Shown piece by piece: positions 22,700-33,922 of a stretch of 64,000 nt of DNA. A model generated the notes under the pieces. It was given only the letters and a program-made list of their open reading frames with translations. It was not told the origin of the DNA and did not search any database. The DNA lies in contig JAJEKV010000028.1 in NCBI GenBank assembly GCA_021234155.1, positions 15,503,976-15,567,975 on the forward strand, read 5' to 3'. The position numbers and the translations under genes are program-made. The stretch's first letter is position 1. Each line of letters starts with the position of its first letter. Origin of the DNA: Isoetes taiwanensis. Its lineage: Eukaryota > Streptophyta > Lycopodiopsida > Isoetales > Isoetaceae.

Positions 22700-24790
22700 T
22701 GAGTGTTACGCACCGAACTTTCAGAAGTTTAGAAGTTTGAATGAAGATGCATATGAAATGAAATGCATTGATAAACCATCAACAGACTAAAATCGAAATG
22801 TGAAAAAAGGCAGATAATGCCAGATTAAAAGAAAGAAATTTAAAGGTGTACCTTAACTTAAGAGAAGCAGATGCTTGAGCTACATTGTGGACCAAGTAAT
22901 CATACGCACCCCAGTAATGCTGTAATGTATCAAACCAAACTGGCTTTTCAACTAATAAAAAGAATGGATCAGCAAAATTGTGTTACCGCACAGAATAAGC
23001 AGATGGGCCACAGCTCTGCCATACTGTTTTGAATGGGGGCCTGTGAGACGTGAGCTGTTTCTGCAGTTGAAGTTCAACAGGGCTTTCCACCTCACACGAG
23101 AAATTGCGTGGGCTTCATATACTGCCACTTCCCTGCAAATGAAAAACGGATCCGAGGCTATCAAAAACAAATGCAAACAATAAAAATACAGACCGAAAAA
23201 CATATGGCTAAGCTTGGCAACAATGCTCTGAGTGCCTTGAATCTTTTTGTCTAAGAATGGATGTCTCCTCATAGAGGTTTACCAATTTGGCACAATTCGA
23301 ATCAAAGGTAGAATAGTAGCAATCACCGAAATCCCTGCCGGACTTTATGATCCAGCTAGCAATCTGCCCTTCCACGAACAATCTGTCGGATGAAACTTGC
23401 CGCCCTACATCCAAACTGCCACGTCAGTAGCTTAAAAAACCTGAGGTGGTGGTGTTGGCATCTAAATTCGTTGCTTTTTTTCCCGCATTCTAAAGCTCGC
23501 AGCTATGGCAAGAAGCTGGGTTTGCCGGACTGAGTTACTGGTTGCTGTCTTAACAGTGGAAAATGAATGTGCATGACAAGACTAAGTTCAAAATTGAAGC
23601 TTTAAATCAAACTCAACATAAGTATTACCTTGTTTAGACAGAGATTCAGAAATCCTGGACAGTTTTAGGGCCCAAGGCTTCGGATTATCACCATCACTGT
23701 AAAGTTGGGTCTGTAAGCCACCGCCCCAATGCTATGGTTCTCTGTACAAATGGGCAAGAAAAAACGGAATTGGGGCAAAGAGCATGTATAGTGAGTTTAA
23801 ACCTAAATTGTAGAAACGAAAATAGGTTTCTTACCAGAATCCGGCAGTTTGAATATGTACGTTGGGTGAGTAAAAAAAAAGATGAAATCCGGCGAAATAA
23901 TGAGCTGACAGGTACAGCCGATTCCCTAGGGTGCACTCAGCTGATCCAACTGCGTTTAGAGCAACACAGGCTGTAAAAAAGAGATCGAAATCATGCGGAT
24001 TTGTTTGAACCATGGCCGGGTACCCGTAAACCATTAACAGATCGCCCAGTGGCTCTGCCAGAATGTGGATATTTTAAAACCTGAATCCCCTGTGTTGCAA
24101 ACATATTAAAGCCCAAATATGAAATGATTCGTCCCTGAAGTTAAATCAGCTGAAGCTTGTGGATGAAATCCCCGACCCTTAAAGCAGAAGCCGAGACCGA
24201 AAATTGAAGGCCGAGACCGAAAATTGAAGGCAGCTGTATATCTGGCATGGCCGAAGAAGACGGACCTTGCCTCAACACCTTGAATTTCAATCTAATGGAT
24301 GTCTACTCGTAGAGGTTTAGTGGAAGCTTTGTATGTCATTAATTTTTGCTGCCAAATTATAACAATGCATTAATTACACTAAATAAATTATTGAAGGAAA
24401 ATGCCCTAATTTCAAGGATGGACGGTCTATATAAAATGCCCCAATTGAATCCTAGATCTAACGGGCCACATCAAAAGCCCCAAATAAAGGGGGCTGCTTG
24501 GGGTTGATTGAAGTGTCACCGTCTGGACCGTCCATCTCAGAGATGGACGGCCGAGATCAATCTTTCAACAATTTCCTTGCACCTTCCTTAACCTTAAAAT
24601 CAAGGGCCAAGATTCTTCACGTGCCCGATCGACGGCCCAGGGATGGGGTGCATGCCCCATCCATGCCCCATGCATGCCCCCCCATCAAATTCAAGGGCTG
24701 TCGTCGTGCCACCTCAAAAGATCGACGGCCAGGATGAATCTCTACACAACATTCAACCCCCCATAGGACCCATAATATAATTGTATATAT
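22700..24790. other. No gene confidently recognised
   Basis: This is where 5' exons of the CCC pseudogene would be expected. A minus-strand segment around 22990-23135 follows a good acceptor (CATTTGCAG) and may be an exon, but I cannot identify it. A 20-bp exact tandem duplication (GCCGAGACCGAAAATTGAAG) lies near 24190-24229. A C-rich run with repeated CCCCAT occurs near 24655-24680. Confidence 0.4.
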
Positions 24791-24807
24791 ATAATAGATA
24801 ATAGATA

Positions 24808-25469
24808 TATTTAATTCTTCTTGATTGTTATAATTTTTATGAGTTTTAATTATATAAGTTTATCTTTAAGTTAAGACCTTAATGGTTATAAAAATGCAAA
24901 ATTACTTTTCAGACTAATTTTCACTTGAACTTATTTAGAATTAAACATTTCCAGAATATAAAATTTTAATTTTTAATGATTTAACAAATTTAAAATTTGG
25001 CAATCCTGATAATTTGCAAATGAAATCTGATGGTTCAATAAGCGATTGACTTAAAACTATTATAAGAATTTCTCAATTTACAAACTTTTATACTTTTAAA
25101 AACACGTTCAAGAAAGTTTTTACGTCGAAATCAATTAAATTATAAAGTTAATATCTTAATAATAACTATTGAATATTTTATTATTAATGAAACAAAATAT
25201 ATTGAAACTTAATTAATAATAAATTATGTCTTTACAGATAAACATAATCCTTTAATTAGTTCCAAATCTAAAACTTTCTTTACCTATTTTGAAAAAATAA
25301 TATTTCAATGATATAACATCTATTTTAGATCATTCTAAGTAAATCAAAGTGAAAATTAAATGGTTAGAATCAATAAGAGTTAAAAATACTGTTGATCTTA
25401 TTATGACATCCTTGAAGTATATATCTATTAGATTTGAATAAGTTTAAATTTTGTTAAATATGCCATACT
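24808..25469. repeat. AT-rich spacer repeat, copy 1
   Basis: About 660 bp, starting ATTTAATTCTTCTTGATTG and ending TTAAATATGCCATACTG. It recurs at 27970-33922 (interrupted) and 38321-38980 with few differences. It lies just upstream of protease copy 2, as the interrupted copy lies upstream of copy 5. It has no coding content, and its ends show neither TIRs nor LTR hallmarks, so it is best read as the intergenic part of a larger duplicated unit. Confidence 0.85.
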
Positions 25470-26427
25470 GATGGTGTATGCATGAGTAATAAGATTGTTC
25501 TTTTTTCCTTTCCTTTCCTTTTTTGGTGCTGTCTCTATTATGTGCTAGGCCTAGATTAACATGCTTTGTTGCCACGAAATGTGGTGCAAATCAATGGCTA
25601 TGGCTATGTCCCCAAATATAATGAGGCACAACTTCTTAAGGCTGTCATATGGCAGCCCATCGCCGTGCGCGTGGACGCCACTAATCTCCAATTTTATAGC
25701 AGGGTAACTCCTCCTCCTGCTCCCCTTCCCTTCCGCCTCCTCTATGTTACAGCCAGCGCAAGCGATCTGCATTAGTTCAAAGGTTGGGTAAAAAAACTAT
25801 AATAAATCATATTCCAGTCCCGCAGAGTTTGGCAAGCGTTTCTCCATCTACAAGCAGAACGCAAAGCTGATTGCAGACCTAAATCGAAAGGGAAATGGAA
25901 GCGTTGTGCTACGCCTCAATCTGTTTGCAGACCTAACCCAGCAAGAATTTGCTGCCAGGTATTTGGCAGCTCCAACTAGGCTGGACAAGAGAAGCAGAGG
26001 CAATTATACAACTCTCAGTGGTGACAGTGCTAAAGTGCCTAAGTCCGTAGACTGGAGAAACCAGGGGGTAGTTGGAGATGTCAAAGATCAAGGCAACTGT
26101 GGTAAGCTAGTCTAACAAACAATCAAACTTTAAGCATAAAATGTTAAGAATGAATGGTAACTTAAGATGCTGTTGTGCTTGTCCTTGTGGTGTGCAGGAT
26201 CTTGCTGGGCGTTCGCGGCCGTTTCTGCGGTGGAGAGTATCAACGCCATGAAGACGAATCACTTTGTTTATCTTTCTGAACAAGAGCTTGTAGATTGTGA
26301 CTCTTCCAGCAATGGCTGCAGTGGAGGATTGGCTGCTAATGGCATGAAATTCATTTCAAAATACGGCATAGACACCGAAAATCACTATCCCTATTCGGCT
26401 ACAGATGGTGTATGCATGAGTAATAAG
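25470..26427 (+). pseudogene. Truncated papain-family cysteine protease, chimeric copy 2
   Basis: Same plan as copy 1: DGVCMSNK exon end, intron, then a fused exon 25575-26101 (INGYGYVPKYNEAQLLKAVI joined to the I29 propeptide and DVKDQGNCG). An intron follows, then an exon 26198-26427 with [36 protein letters not shown] and YPYSATDGVC. The active-site Gln and Cys are present; the His and Asn exons are missing. Breaks: the acceptor before 25575 is CA, and a TAG at 25773-25775 replaces the glutamine codon in DLDQFKG. Its last exon runs straight into the intron of copy 3, so the copies are physically fused head to tail. Confidence 0.85.
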
Positions 26428-27349
26428 GTTGTTCTTTTTTCCTTTCCTTTTTTGGTGCTGTCTCTATTATGTGCTAGGCCTAGATTAACATGCTTTGTTG
26501 CAGCGAAATGTGGTGAAAATCAATGGCTATGGCTATGTCCCCAAATACAATGAGGCACAACTTCTTAAGGCTGTCATACGGCAGCCCATCGCCGTGCGCG
26601 TGGATGCCACTTATCTCCAATTTTATAGCAGCGTAACTCCTCCTCCTGCTCCCCTTCCCTTCCCTTCCGCCTCCTTTATGTTACAGCCAGCGCAAGCGAT
26701 CTGGATCAGTTCAAAGGTTGGGTAAAAAAAACATAATAAATCATATTCCAGTCCCGCAGAGTTTGGCAAGCGTTTCTCCATCTACAAGCAGAACGCAAAA
26801 GGCGATTGCGCACCCTAAATCGAAAGGGAAATGGAAGCGTTGTGCTAGGCCTCAATCTGTTTGCAGACCTAACCCAGCAAGAATTTGCTGCCAGGCATTT
26901 GGCAGCTTCAACTAGGCTGGACAAGAGAAGCAGAGGCAATTATACAACTCCTAGTGGTGACAGTGCTAAAGTGCCTAAGTCCGTAGACTGGAGAAACCTG
27001 GGGGTAGTTGGAGATGTCAAAGATCAAGGCGACTGTGGTAAGCTAGTGCTAGTCTAACAAACAATCAAACTTTAAGCTCGTCCATCAATTGTAAAATGTT
27101 AAGATGTTGTTGTGGTGTGCAGGATCTTGCTGGGCGTTCGCGGCCGTTTCTGCGGTGGAGAATATCAATGCCATGAAGACGAATCAATGTGTTTATCTTT
27201 CTGAACAAGAGCTTGTAGATTGTGACTCTTCCAGCAATGGCTGCAGTGGAGGATTGGCTGCTAATGGCATAAAATTCATTTCAAAATAGGGCATAGACAC
27301 CGAAGATCACTATCCCTATTCGGCTGATGGTGTATGCATGAGTAATAAG
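26428..27349 (+). pseudogene. Truncated papain-family cysteine protease, chimeric copy 3
   Basis: An intron (26428-26503) with intact GT and CAG ends leads to the fused exon 26504-27037 (KINGYGYVPKYNEAQLLKAV, I29 propeptide, DVKDQGDCG), then the exon 27123-27349 with GSCWAF and NGCSGG. Breaks: a frameshift in the propeptide near 26800 (the frame switches at the LGLNLFADL segment), and TAG at 27287-27289 where other copies have KYGID. The exon ends DGVCMSNK with three bases (one codon) missing. The catalytic His and Asn parts are absent. Confidence 0.85.
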
Positions 27350-27911
27350 GTTGTTCTTTTTTCCTTTCCTTTCCTTTTTTGGTGCAGTCTCTATTATGTG
27401 CTAGGCCTAGATCTGTTTGCAGACCTAACCCAGCAAGAATTTGCTGCCAGGCATTTGGCAGCTCCAACTAGGCTGGACAAGAGAAGCAGAGGCAATTATA
27501 CAACTCCCAGTGGTGACAGTGCTAAAGTGTCTAAGTCCGTAGACTGGAGAAACCTGGGGGTAGTTGGAGATGTCAAAGATCAAGGCGACTGTGGTAAGCT
27601 AGTGCTAGTCTAACAAACAATCAAACTTTAAGCTCGTCCATCAATCGTAAAATGTTAAGATGCTGTTGTGGTGTGCAGGATCTTGCTGGGCGTTCGCGGC
27701 CGTTTCTGCGGTGGAGAGTATCAATGCCATGAAGACGAATCAATTTGTTTATCTTTTCGAACAAGAGCTTGTAGATTGTGACTCTTCCAGCAATGGCTGC
27801 AGTGGAGGATTGGCTGCTAATGGCATAAAATTCATTTCAAAATACGGCATAGACACCGAAGATCACTATCCCTATTCGGCTACAGATTATGACATATTCA
27901 ACAAAACTTAG
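27350..27911 (+). pseudogene. Truncated papain-family cysteine protease, copy 4 (internal deletion)
   Basis: The intron runs only to TGTGCTAGGCCTAGA and then jumps into the propeptide at LFADLTQQEF, skipping the INGYGYVP segment and the first half of I29. The frame is open from DGVCMSNK through the retained intron into the propeptide and up to DVKDQGDCG (donor at 27594). The next exon starts at 27679 with GSCWAF and ends [14 protein letters not shown] and TAG at 27909-27911. The tail after SAT matches the flank of copies 1 and 6, not a protease. It has no premature stop, but it lacks the His/Asn part and most of the propeptide. Confidence 0.85.
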
Positions 27912-27969
27912 ACTTATTCAGATTTAATAGATAACACTTCAAGGACTCCATTATACGAATATATATATT

Positions 27970-28383
27970 ATTTAATTCTTCTTGATTGTTATAATTTTTA
28001 TGAGTTTTAATTATATAAGTTTATCTTTAAGTTAAGACCTTAATGGTTATAAAAATGCAAAATTACTTTTCAGACTAATTTTCACTTGAACTTATTTAGA
28101 ATTAAACATTTCCAGAATATAAAATTTTAATTTTTAATGATTTAACAAATTTAAAATTTGGCAATCCTGATAATTTGCAAATGAAATCTGATGGTTCAAT
28201 AAGCGATTGACTTAAAACTATTAAAGAATTTCTCAATTTACAAACTTTTATACTTGAAAAAACACGTTCAAGAAAGTTTTTACGTCGAAATCAATTAAAT
28301 TATAAAGTTAATATCTTAATAATAACTATTGAATATTTTATTATTAATGAAACAAAATATATTGAAACTTAATTAATAATAAA
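27970..28383. repeat. AT-rich spacer repeat, copy 2, left part
   Basis: Matches copy 1 from ATTTAATTC to AATAATAAA, where the Helitron begins. The right part resumes at 33670 with TTATCCAATGTC, exactly as in uninterrupted copy 3. Confidence 0.9.
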
Positions 28384-31300
28384 CTAGTTATGGTGCCCGG
28401 CGTTGCCGGGCTTTTCAACATTTGAAGAGGTCATTGTGTGATGGTTGGGTTGATATGGAAGTAGTTGAGATGAAATAGATTTGAAATTTGTGGTTGGAAG
28501 TAGTGGAGTGGAATTGAAGTTTGTGACGTTATGATTTAGTAATCTTAGGTAATGAAGTTGTTAATGTGGTTGGGATAGGAATATTGAGCAGATTCTATGA
28601 TGTAGTTTTGAAGTGGCATAGTTGTTTGTAGGAAATGTGGCAATTGAAATCTTTAAAGCGCAATGCGACAATGTAGTCGGAAAGAATATGGATTCGAATG
28701 TGGCATTTAACAAAAATGATTTCAGAGTTGCCTGGTTGTTGTTTTTCTATGTTGGCATACCTAATGTGGAGCCTGAATATGCAATTGTTAGGTGCTTATG
28801 TCGAATACGACATTGTTAATGTTGTGCATCTTGCATTATGTTGGGAGCATGAGGGAATGAGTTGAACTTTGAATTTGAGTAATGTAAGTTTGTTTGTGGG
28901 TTGTTGAACATATAGTTGGTTGTATATAACGAAAATTGCTTATCGATTATTTGTGTTTAGATGTGTTTGCATCGTGTGTGGAGCTTACCAAGGGTGTACA
29001 TGTTTTTAAGTTTCATTATGGATAATAGTTTGTTGATCTCAAAATGTTAGAGATTTTTCAGCTACAAATAATAGACTGAATTTATCTTTTTACTTGTAAT
29101 GGCATGCATTGAATTGCCAAAAGCAAATATGATAACTCCATTAAGTTATTTGATGAATCACGATTTGAATGATACAAAGTATTATAGGTCTTAGAATGAG
29201 TCTTTTGACATGTTCCTATGGTCTGTTACACGTATATCTTAAAAACACTGTTTTTACATTGGCCTTAATGCCTAGCGTTTTACATTGGGGTTAATGCCTA
29301 GCTTAAAGTATGCCAGATCTTTAATTTATTTTATAACCATCTGTATGAGTTGGTATTCACATAATAGAAGTATAAAATCCCAGGAGATCCCATTGATGTG
29401 TATGTGGGTCACCATTAAGATCTGATAAATGCGAACTTTCTTTTAAGACAAAGAAATGAATGAAGTAGCCTCTTAGAGCTAATTTTCTGCAAGGTGCTGC
29501 CTTAAGATGATGGCAGGCAACCATTTAAGTGAAGAACATCCTATTCGATTTAAAATGCTGCACGAAATTGTCGATTTTAAGTACCATGCCATATTGCTTT
29601 GCAATGTGCTGCAGCAATAACTTCGTGCATCCAATTATTTGATTGAAAGCCCTGCACCAAATTACGTATTTATGGGGCCTGCACAAAGACAACAAAGCTA
29701 AATACAATTGCTGTAAATGCAACATCAAGGTCCATTCTTTCACTTTGAGATCATAACACCAAAACTAACACAGAACAGAATGAGTGCAATGTGTTTCTGT
29801 TTATATGAAAATACTAAACCTTCATTCCCTAAATGTGAAGCTGTTGGTTCGGTATAATCTTATGGAGTCCATACTTAAAGACATTTCCATCAACATTCTA
29901 GACTCAACTGGATTTATAAGACGTGCAATCCCTAAAAGTGGGCTAGGGGGATTCTTTCAGTATTGAGCATCCGACTTTGCAACAAAGATAGTATTTGATA
30001 AATCCTCCTAATTTACTGCTGAGAATTGAAAAGTACCCTGGTTTGTTCTGCTTCTTGAGCTTTGGGAAGTAACATTTATGGAAGTGACAAATATGCTTTC
30101 ATTGAGGCCTGCAAGTCTGGATTCTGGTTCTGATCTACAGAAACATTTGAAAAGTTCAGAATGACTACATAACTTTATCAATTAAATAACACGTACCGAC
30201 AGTGAAGCCAAATATATTTGTGCCGACATCATGGTGTAGTGACATGTAGAAGCTGGGGATAACTCATATGCAACCAATGCTAAGTCCACAGTCTCTAAGA
30301 CTCTGTGACTTCGTGGTTTTCAGAGTGGGTTGTGGGTGGTTAGACCAGACTGTAAGCTATGAAGACCACTCGTGAAAAGGCTTTAATATTAGAACAAAAG
30401 CATAAGATGTTAGACTTGAGTTTCATTCAATATAGCATCAGACATAGCTGAATTCAAGTGTAGAACACGTTGGTACTTGCAGGCTATTGTATCTTTTTTA
30501 AGAGAAGGACATCGAAGGGACTGAGATACATGCATGCACAGAGTAGCCAGTCAATAAATAATTTATAGTATCATTAGATGCTTGTTGGCAGAACGTGATA
30601 TATATATAAAGTTGTTGAATAAATGGGTATCATATTGGAATATTAGAGATTGTATCATAGTATTAGGCTATTGATTAACAAAGAATAGTGTCATACCTTC
30701 AATGTGAAGATGAGGCTGGGAAGTGGTGCTATATTATGGGTGTTTGGTGCATAAGAGCGTGCAATTCTTTGATCTAGTATCTTATTGCTCCATGCATCTG
30801 CAGATTGTGAAATCGTCTTGATGCATATAACTCTAAAGCGATGGCGGAAGCAAATCTGCAAGCAATGAAAGAAACCTACAAAGATAAGAAACGTATTGTT
30901 TTAGATGTCAGGGCAAACGATATTTTGGAATTGAAATGTAAACAAATGTAGATTAGAATAATGTGAAACCTCGTTACCTAAGTTATGAAAGAATCAACAT
31001 GGGAGCTGTTTAGCGTTTATGGAGAGGATCGGATCATATCTGGGTATCAGAGGATAGGAAAGGAACATATGAAAATGTCGGAGCCTTTTCTTCATGGTTG
31101 TGTTGAAAACTCAAGAACATGTACAGTGCGTTATGGTTTAAGTCGATGCATTACATGTCTTGTTATCAGATGTCCTCCATAGTCAGAATAGAAATGGTAA
31201 TGTGGGAAATACCAAGGATGCTGTAGACTGAACCTATATTGACTTGAAGGTAAGTGAAGCGATTTAGAAGTATAGAGGTAAGAAGGTATGATCAGAAGCT

Positions 31301-33669
31301 GCGCTTGACAATTGAGCTGGATGGATGAATTTTTGCAGTCTGCAAACTCCTCTGTGAAATGCAAATAGAGAGGGGTAGGAATATATATCTTTATAAATAG
31401 GCCATTAGCACAAACAATAGACTGATGACAGAAATATTGCAAAAATGATTCGTAAATACAAATAGAAGGGGGTAGGAATATATATCTCAATAAATAGTGC
31501 ACAAATTTATGGTACTGCTGATAACAGAAAGAAATGATACCTAGAGTAGGAAGAATGAGTAAGGAAAAGTGAGCTTTCGCTTGGATCTTCTGCAGACCTA
31601 TGCTATGCAGACTTATGCTAAGCTGCTCTTGCCAGCATGCCATGAGTCAAAGAATGCATTCTTTGCATTGCAGAAGAAACATATCTGTAAAAATTTCAGT
31701 GATTCAAATTATTAACAACATTATACATATTGGAGAAGCAATGGCAATAATGGATAGTAATGGCTACTATGGCACAAAGAAGCAAAAACGGAGAAGAGAA
31801 TAATACCATAGAACTGCATCATAACGTGCAAAAAATGTGGGTGGACTTTGAACTGCTTGCACTTTAGTTCAAATTGATATATAGCTGTTATTGAGATTCG
31901 ATAAGGATATGGATGTGTCCAGATGTTCACCTACAACAAATTAGCAGAAATATGAGCCCGCAAATTAAACATAGATTCAACAATGGATAAAGAAATATTT
32001 AGACACACAATGTCTTAACCACTACCCTTTCCAGTTCAGGATTTCTGCACATAGCTCTTTGCAAGCTTACTACCCTTTCAAATTCAGGATTTTGGCACGT
32101 AGCTCTTTGTGATCTTATTTGAACTAAGATCAGTTATAGGAGCTCAAAACTATGTCCTTCAAGAAGACATATGGATATAAGTAACCTAGAATATGGCCCA
32201 ATATCAAACATGAACAAAAAAAAAGGCAAAAAATCCAAGCACAAACTTAGAGGATATTGGAACCTTGCAAATCCGGAAAGGGAAGGATTCTAGAACATCT
32301 TCTCCACTCTTCAAGAGTTTTAAATCTGTAGCCTGTAAAAAGAGAAGCCGCACATGTACGCATATAGAAACATCATTAGGAGAAGAACAATTATTCTCAT
32401 TCACCCAAAATCAACACTGTTTGTAACTGATAAGGGCACACTCATATTGGATTTTTGATCCGTATGTAAACTTTTGGTCTCGCTTTTTGCATCTCTCAAT
32501 CCCCTTTAACTTATCTCAAATCCCTATTATTAGCAGCTAAAAAAAAACCTGTTCACAAACCCCAGTAGAAAATGGTTACTTCTGCTTCATTGACGGAAAT
32601 GAAATATAGGCTGCTGTTTATTGTTACTTGACAATGAAATAAAGGAAAATATGCACAAACTTGACTTGACAATGCATCAGATTGAGTTCAAGAGCTATAA
32701 TAAGTTAATTGCCTCTCCAAGTAAGCAGTTCTTCTAAGAAACAGCAGAGCAAACGGTCGGGTCCTAGGCACAATTTTCTTCACTGTTTTTCTTATAGCCA
32801 TAACTCAAATACAGGAAATGTTGGATCTTTAAAGTTCCATGAAAAGACAGCTCATTCTCCCACAGCATGTCGCAAAGCATGTACATATCAGAAGTCTTGT
32901 TTCCAGGTCTCTTGCTAGGCTGGTGATAAGATATGGTCTCTTGTTAGGCTGGTGAAAGGATATAGTCTCTTGCTCTGCCTGCTACAAAACTGAAAACCTG
33001 TGCAAAACCCACGAAACTCCTTGCTGAAGATGGGGCAGCCAAGGCCAGCCTGTATTCATAGAAGAGCTGGAGTAACCCTTTCACAATTCTTCAGTTATGA
33101 TGCCGCCCTTTCTTTGAAAGATATGGAGGTCAAATAATTCGGTGGAAATCACACAAATGGAAATGAAGAAATAAGTTAAATTCTTGCAAAGACGAAAAGG
33201 GGAGAAATCTTACAGAGAACATAAAACCTCTACAGATATGTAAACAATAGATATGCAACCGGATTTGTGGCTTAAGATCTTCTTTGCAGGATATAAATAC
33301 CCACAGGGAAAGGGCAAAATTAGAACACAGAAAAAATGCTTCGATTATCAGCTGACAACCCGAAACCCTATACCTGGTCTTCAAACTCATGGCCGTCGAT
33401 CGTAAGTCTAGAGCAAATAGTTCTGACGTGACTTGCATGCCGAGCTCTACTCCTCCCTCGATCGGATGAGGTGGAGCCAAGCCAAAGACAGAAGAAGAAT
33501 TCGGGACAAAAACCTAGTTAAAAAAAATCATACGAAAACCCAACCCGATTTTTGGAATGCCTGAAAAGTTTTCCGGCAGCTAAAATCTTCTAGACCTTAG
33601 AAACCCAACCTGAAAAACAAATCCAAAAAGTTTTCGGAACATCGGAAAAACCAAATTTAAACAATAGGA
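28384..33669 (-). mobile_element. Non-autonomous Helitron, 5286 bp
   Basis: Read on the minus strand the element begins TCCTATTGTTTAAATT and ends ACCATAACTAG, preceded by the hairpin GCCCGGCAACGCCGGGC (28395-28411; 7-bp stem, 3-base loop) 11 bases from the end. TC start, CTRR end and 3' hairpin are the Helitron hallmarks. It sits between A and T of the host sequence (GGATAA/TTTATT) with no duplication, confirmed by the uninterrupted spacer copy at about 38735. No Rep or helicase frame is present; all frames are short. It may carry captured gene fragments, but none was recognised. Confidence 0.9.
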
Positions 33670-33922
33670 TTATCCAATGTCTTTATAGATAAACATAATC
33701 CTTTAATTAGTTCCAAATCTAAAACTTTCTTTACCTATTTTGAAAAAATAATATTTCAATGATATAACATCTATTTTAGATCATTCTAAATAAATCAAAG
33801 TGAAAATTAAATGGTTAAAATCAATAAGAGTTAAAAATACTGTTGATCTTATTATGACATCCTTGAAGTATATATCTATTAGATTTGAATAAGTCTAAAT
33901 TTTGTTAAATATGCCATACTGA
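33670..33922. repeat. AT-rich spacer repeat, copy 2, right part
   Basis: Continues spacer copy 2 after the Helitron and ends ATATGCCATACTG directly before the DGVCMSNK exon end of protease copy 5. Confidence 0.9.

Noticed and set aside
24808-25469. AT-rich spacer as a transposable element in its own right
   Set aside because: No inverted or long terminal repeats and no target duplications; its copies always travel with the protease units.
28622-32404. Genes inside the Helitron
   Set aside because: All frames are short, unsupported by splice structure or domains, and spread over both strands.
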